Source: Streptomyces sp. LUP30
GTDB taxonomy: Bacteria; Actinomycetota; Actinomycetes; Streptomycetales; Streptomycetaceae
Assembly: GCF_001746365.1 (NCBI RefSeq)
Contig: NZ_MJAJ01000003.1
Span: forward strand, 314,625-355,994
Length of the DNA: 41,370 nt
Direction of reading: 5' to 3'
The number at the start of each line of letters is the position of its first letter. The first letter of the stretch is position 1. Shown in pieces: positions 40,138-41,370 of this stretch. A program made the position numbers and the translations under genes. The notes under the pieces are model-generated. The model had not been told where the DNA came from, did not search any database, and worked only from the letters and a program-made list of their open reading frames with translations.

Positions 40138-41370
40138 TCAGTAGCCGACGTAGAACGTGGCGTCCTGTTGCTCCGTGGCCGTTGAGATCGGGTCGATGCG
40201 CAGCACGTAGTTCGAGTGCCGGATGTAGCGGGTCGGGTTGTTGTAGGAACGGAACGAGGACCAGCCGGCGTCCGCCAGGCCCGCCGTGCGGTAGAAGGTG
40301 GCGTCCCCGGCGAAGGTCGACGTCCCGTCGTTGACGTCGAGTTGGAGCTGGTAGTTGTAGTGCCGCAGGTAGCGGGTCGGGTAGTTCACCGACCGGAAGG
40401 AGACGCCCGAGCTGTCCGCGAGGCCCGGCACCAGCGTCCACTCCGAGTCCTTGTACGGCTCGACCGGGTACTCGTCGATGCGGCCGACGTAGTCTGAGTG
40501 ACGGACGTAACGCGCGGGGAAGTTATAGGACTTCAGGCGGTTCCAGGCCGGGGCGCCCCATTTGGCGACGAGGTCGGTGTACTGGGCCGAGGTGATCGTC
40601 GTGATGCCGCAGTGCTTGGAGTTGACCGGCTGGGTGTACGTCCTCTGGTCCAGCGCGGTCCAGGTGCCCGCTGACAGGTCCGTGGACTGCCAGGCGTAGA
40701 AGACGCCGTTGGGGGTGTACGTGTCGCCCCAGAGCCACCAGGTTCCGGAGGTGAGCGACTTGACCAGTGTCGGCGCCTCGGTGCCGCCGTGTGCGACGCC
40801 CGTGTTGAAGACCGTGAAGCTGCCCGGGTCGAGGGAGCTGGACCGGGCACCCACCAGGGTCTGGTCCTTCTTGAAGTAGAGGTAGTTGACGCCGTTGACG
40901 CCGACGGCCATGTCCCCGTCGATGACGTCGTAGCCGGGGTCGAAGAAGACCTGGGGTGCTGAGGCGGTGACGAAGTCGGTCGTGTAGTTGACCATGATCA
41001 CGTTGTGGCCGCTGCTGTTGACGGCGGAGTAGATGAGCGCGTACTGGCCGCGGCTCGCGTCCCAGAACGCCTCCGGCGCCCAGCTGTGGGTGTTCATGTC
41101 GTGCAGCTTCAGCCGGTGGTAGCCGGTGAAGGTGCGCAGGTCGGTGGAGTTCCAGACGTGGACGTACTGGCTGACGTAGTTCCAGTCGGTGCCCTTGAGG
41201 TCGGTGGCGAGCACGACGAAGGTGCCGTCCTGCTTGCGCAGGATGAACGGGCGCGCCGGCCGAGCGAGCCCTCGGTGGGGGTGACCACCGGGGTGTTCTG
41301 GTTCAGCGGCATCCAGCGCAGCCCGGCCGTGCTGACGGCGGGGTGGAGGCCGGAGTCGGGGCCGTCGCCG
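40138..41370 (-). CDS. GH43-like glycosidase with C-terminal AbfB beta-trefoil (5' incomplete, frameshifted)
   Basis: The 5' end lies beyond the window. From the edge, LHPAVSTAGLRWMPLNQNTPVV...EGSLGR reads in one frame; near 41251-41262 it switches to PFILRKQDGTFVVLATDLKGTDW, consistent with one missing base. The five-bladed-propeller part includes NTHSWAPEAFWDASRGQYALIYS, DVIDGDMAVGVNGVNYLYFK and APTLVKS. The last 135 residues are an AbfB (CBM42-like) trefoil with three visible repeats: SYNFPARYVRHSDYVGRID, SVNYPTRYLRHYNYQLQLD and SYNNPTRYIRHSNYVLRID. Relatives are secreted arabinofuranosidases that trim plant cell-wall arabinoxylan; AbfB binds arabinose side chains. The exact specificity cannot be read from a partial catalytic domain. 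Confidence 0.85.
   Translation of the reverse strand, partial: RRRPRLRPPPRRQHGRAALDAAEPEHPGGHPHRGLARPARPFILRKQDGTFVVLATDLKGTDWNYVSQYVHVWNSTDLRTFTGYHRLKLHDMNTHSWAPEAFWDASRGQYALIYSAVNSSGHNVIMVNYTTDFVTASAPQVFFDPGYDVIDGDMAVGVNGVNYLYFKKDQTLVGARSSSLDPGSFTVFNTGVAHGGTEAPTLVKSLTSGTWWLWGDTYTPNGVFYAWQSTDLSAGTWTALDQRTYTQPVNSKHCGITTITSAQYTDLVAKWGAPAWNRLKSYNFPARYVRHSDYVGRIDEYPVEPYKDSEWTLVPGLADSSGVSFRSVNYPTRYLRHYNYQLQLDVNDGTSTFAGDATFYRTAGLADAGWSSFRSYNNPTRYIRHSNYVLRIDPISTATEQQDATFYVGY

Overview
The window is high-GC actinobacterial chromosome, almost certainly from a Streptomyces. Coding frames are strongly GC-rich at third positions, GTG and TTG starts are common, genes are coupled by GTGA or ATGA overlaps, and several families are typical of the genus (a conservon, an OpuC osmolyte importer, MmyB-type regulators, a Tap-like secreted hydrolase). 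No rRNA, tRNA, CRISPR array, IS element or phage gene was found. I saw no in-frame TTA (bldA-dependent) codon in the genes I checked. Both ends cut genes.

Layout. 1-4400 (minus): a secreted alpha/beta hydrolase (partial), a TIGR04222-type membrane protein, a DUF4142 protein broken by a one-base frameshift, and a DUF692 (MNIO) enzyme. 4600-7500: a Pth2-like peptidyl-tRNA hydrolase, an ABC ATPase/membrane protein pair and a small CxxC protein. 7600-10250 (minus): a lipoprotein polysaccharide deacetylase and a Tat-exported PhoX-like phosphatase. 10251-10757: a low-complexity gap holding a cysteine-rich ORF that may or may not be real. 10758-14700 (minus): an SPFH protein with a Gln/Pro tail, a SulP transporter overlapping a beta-carbonic anhydrase, and a small secreted protein with a striking operator-like upstream region. 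14884-19645: zapE, divergent from a RibD-like reductase, then a conserved small protein, murC and msrB. 19821-23412 (minus): a flippase-like membrane protein (second frameshift) and an OmpR-type two-component system.

23565-26194 (plus): a flavin redox cassette of transmembrane ferredoxin/ferric reductase, FMN-binding protein and ApbE flavin transferase, divergent from the two-component genes. 26846-29378 (plus): OpuC-type ATPase and two permeases. Their substrate-binding lipoprotein lies 7.4 kb away at 36818, separated by an Xre/SDR divergent pair and a four-gene conservon (sensor kinase, Roadblock, DUF742, GTPase). 37934-40102: a HAL/PAL-family protein that lacks the Ala-Ser-Gly triad forming the MIO cofactor and carries an insertion of about 235 low-complexity residues. 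40138 to the end (minus): a GH43-like glycosidase with a C-terminal AbfB beta-trefoil, incomplete and with a third frameshift.

The most unusual items are the MIO-less ammonia-lyase relative, the MNIO/TIGR04222/DUF4142 group, the Cys-rich ORF at 10395, and the inverted repeats upstream of the secreted protein and of the conservon. All three frameshifts look like single missing bases in GC-rich runs, so uncorrected sequencing error is as likely as real gene decay.
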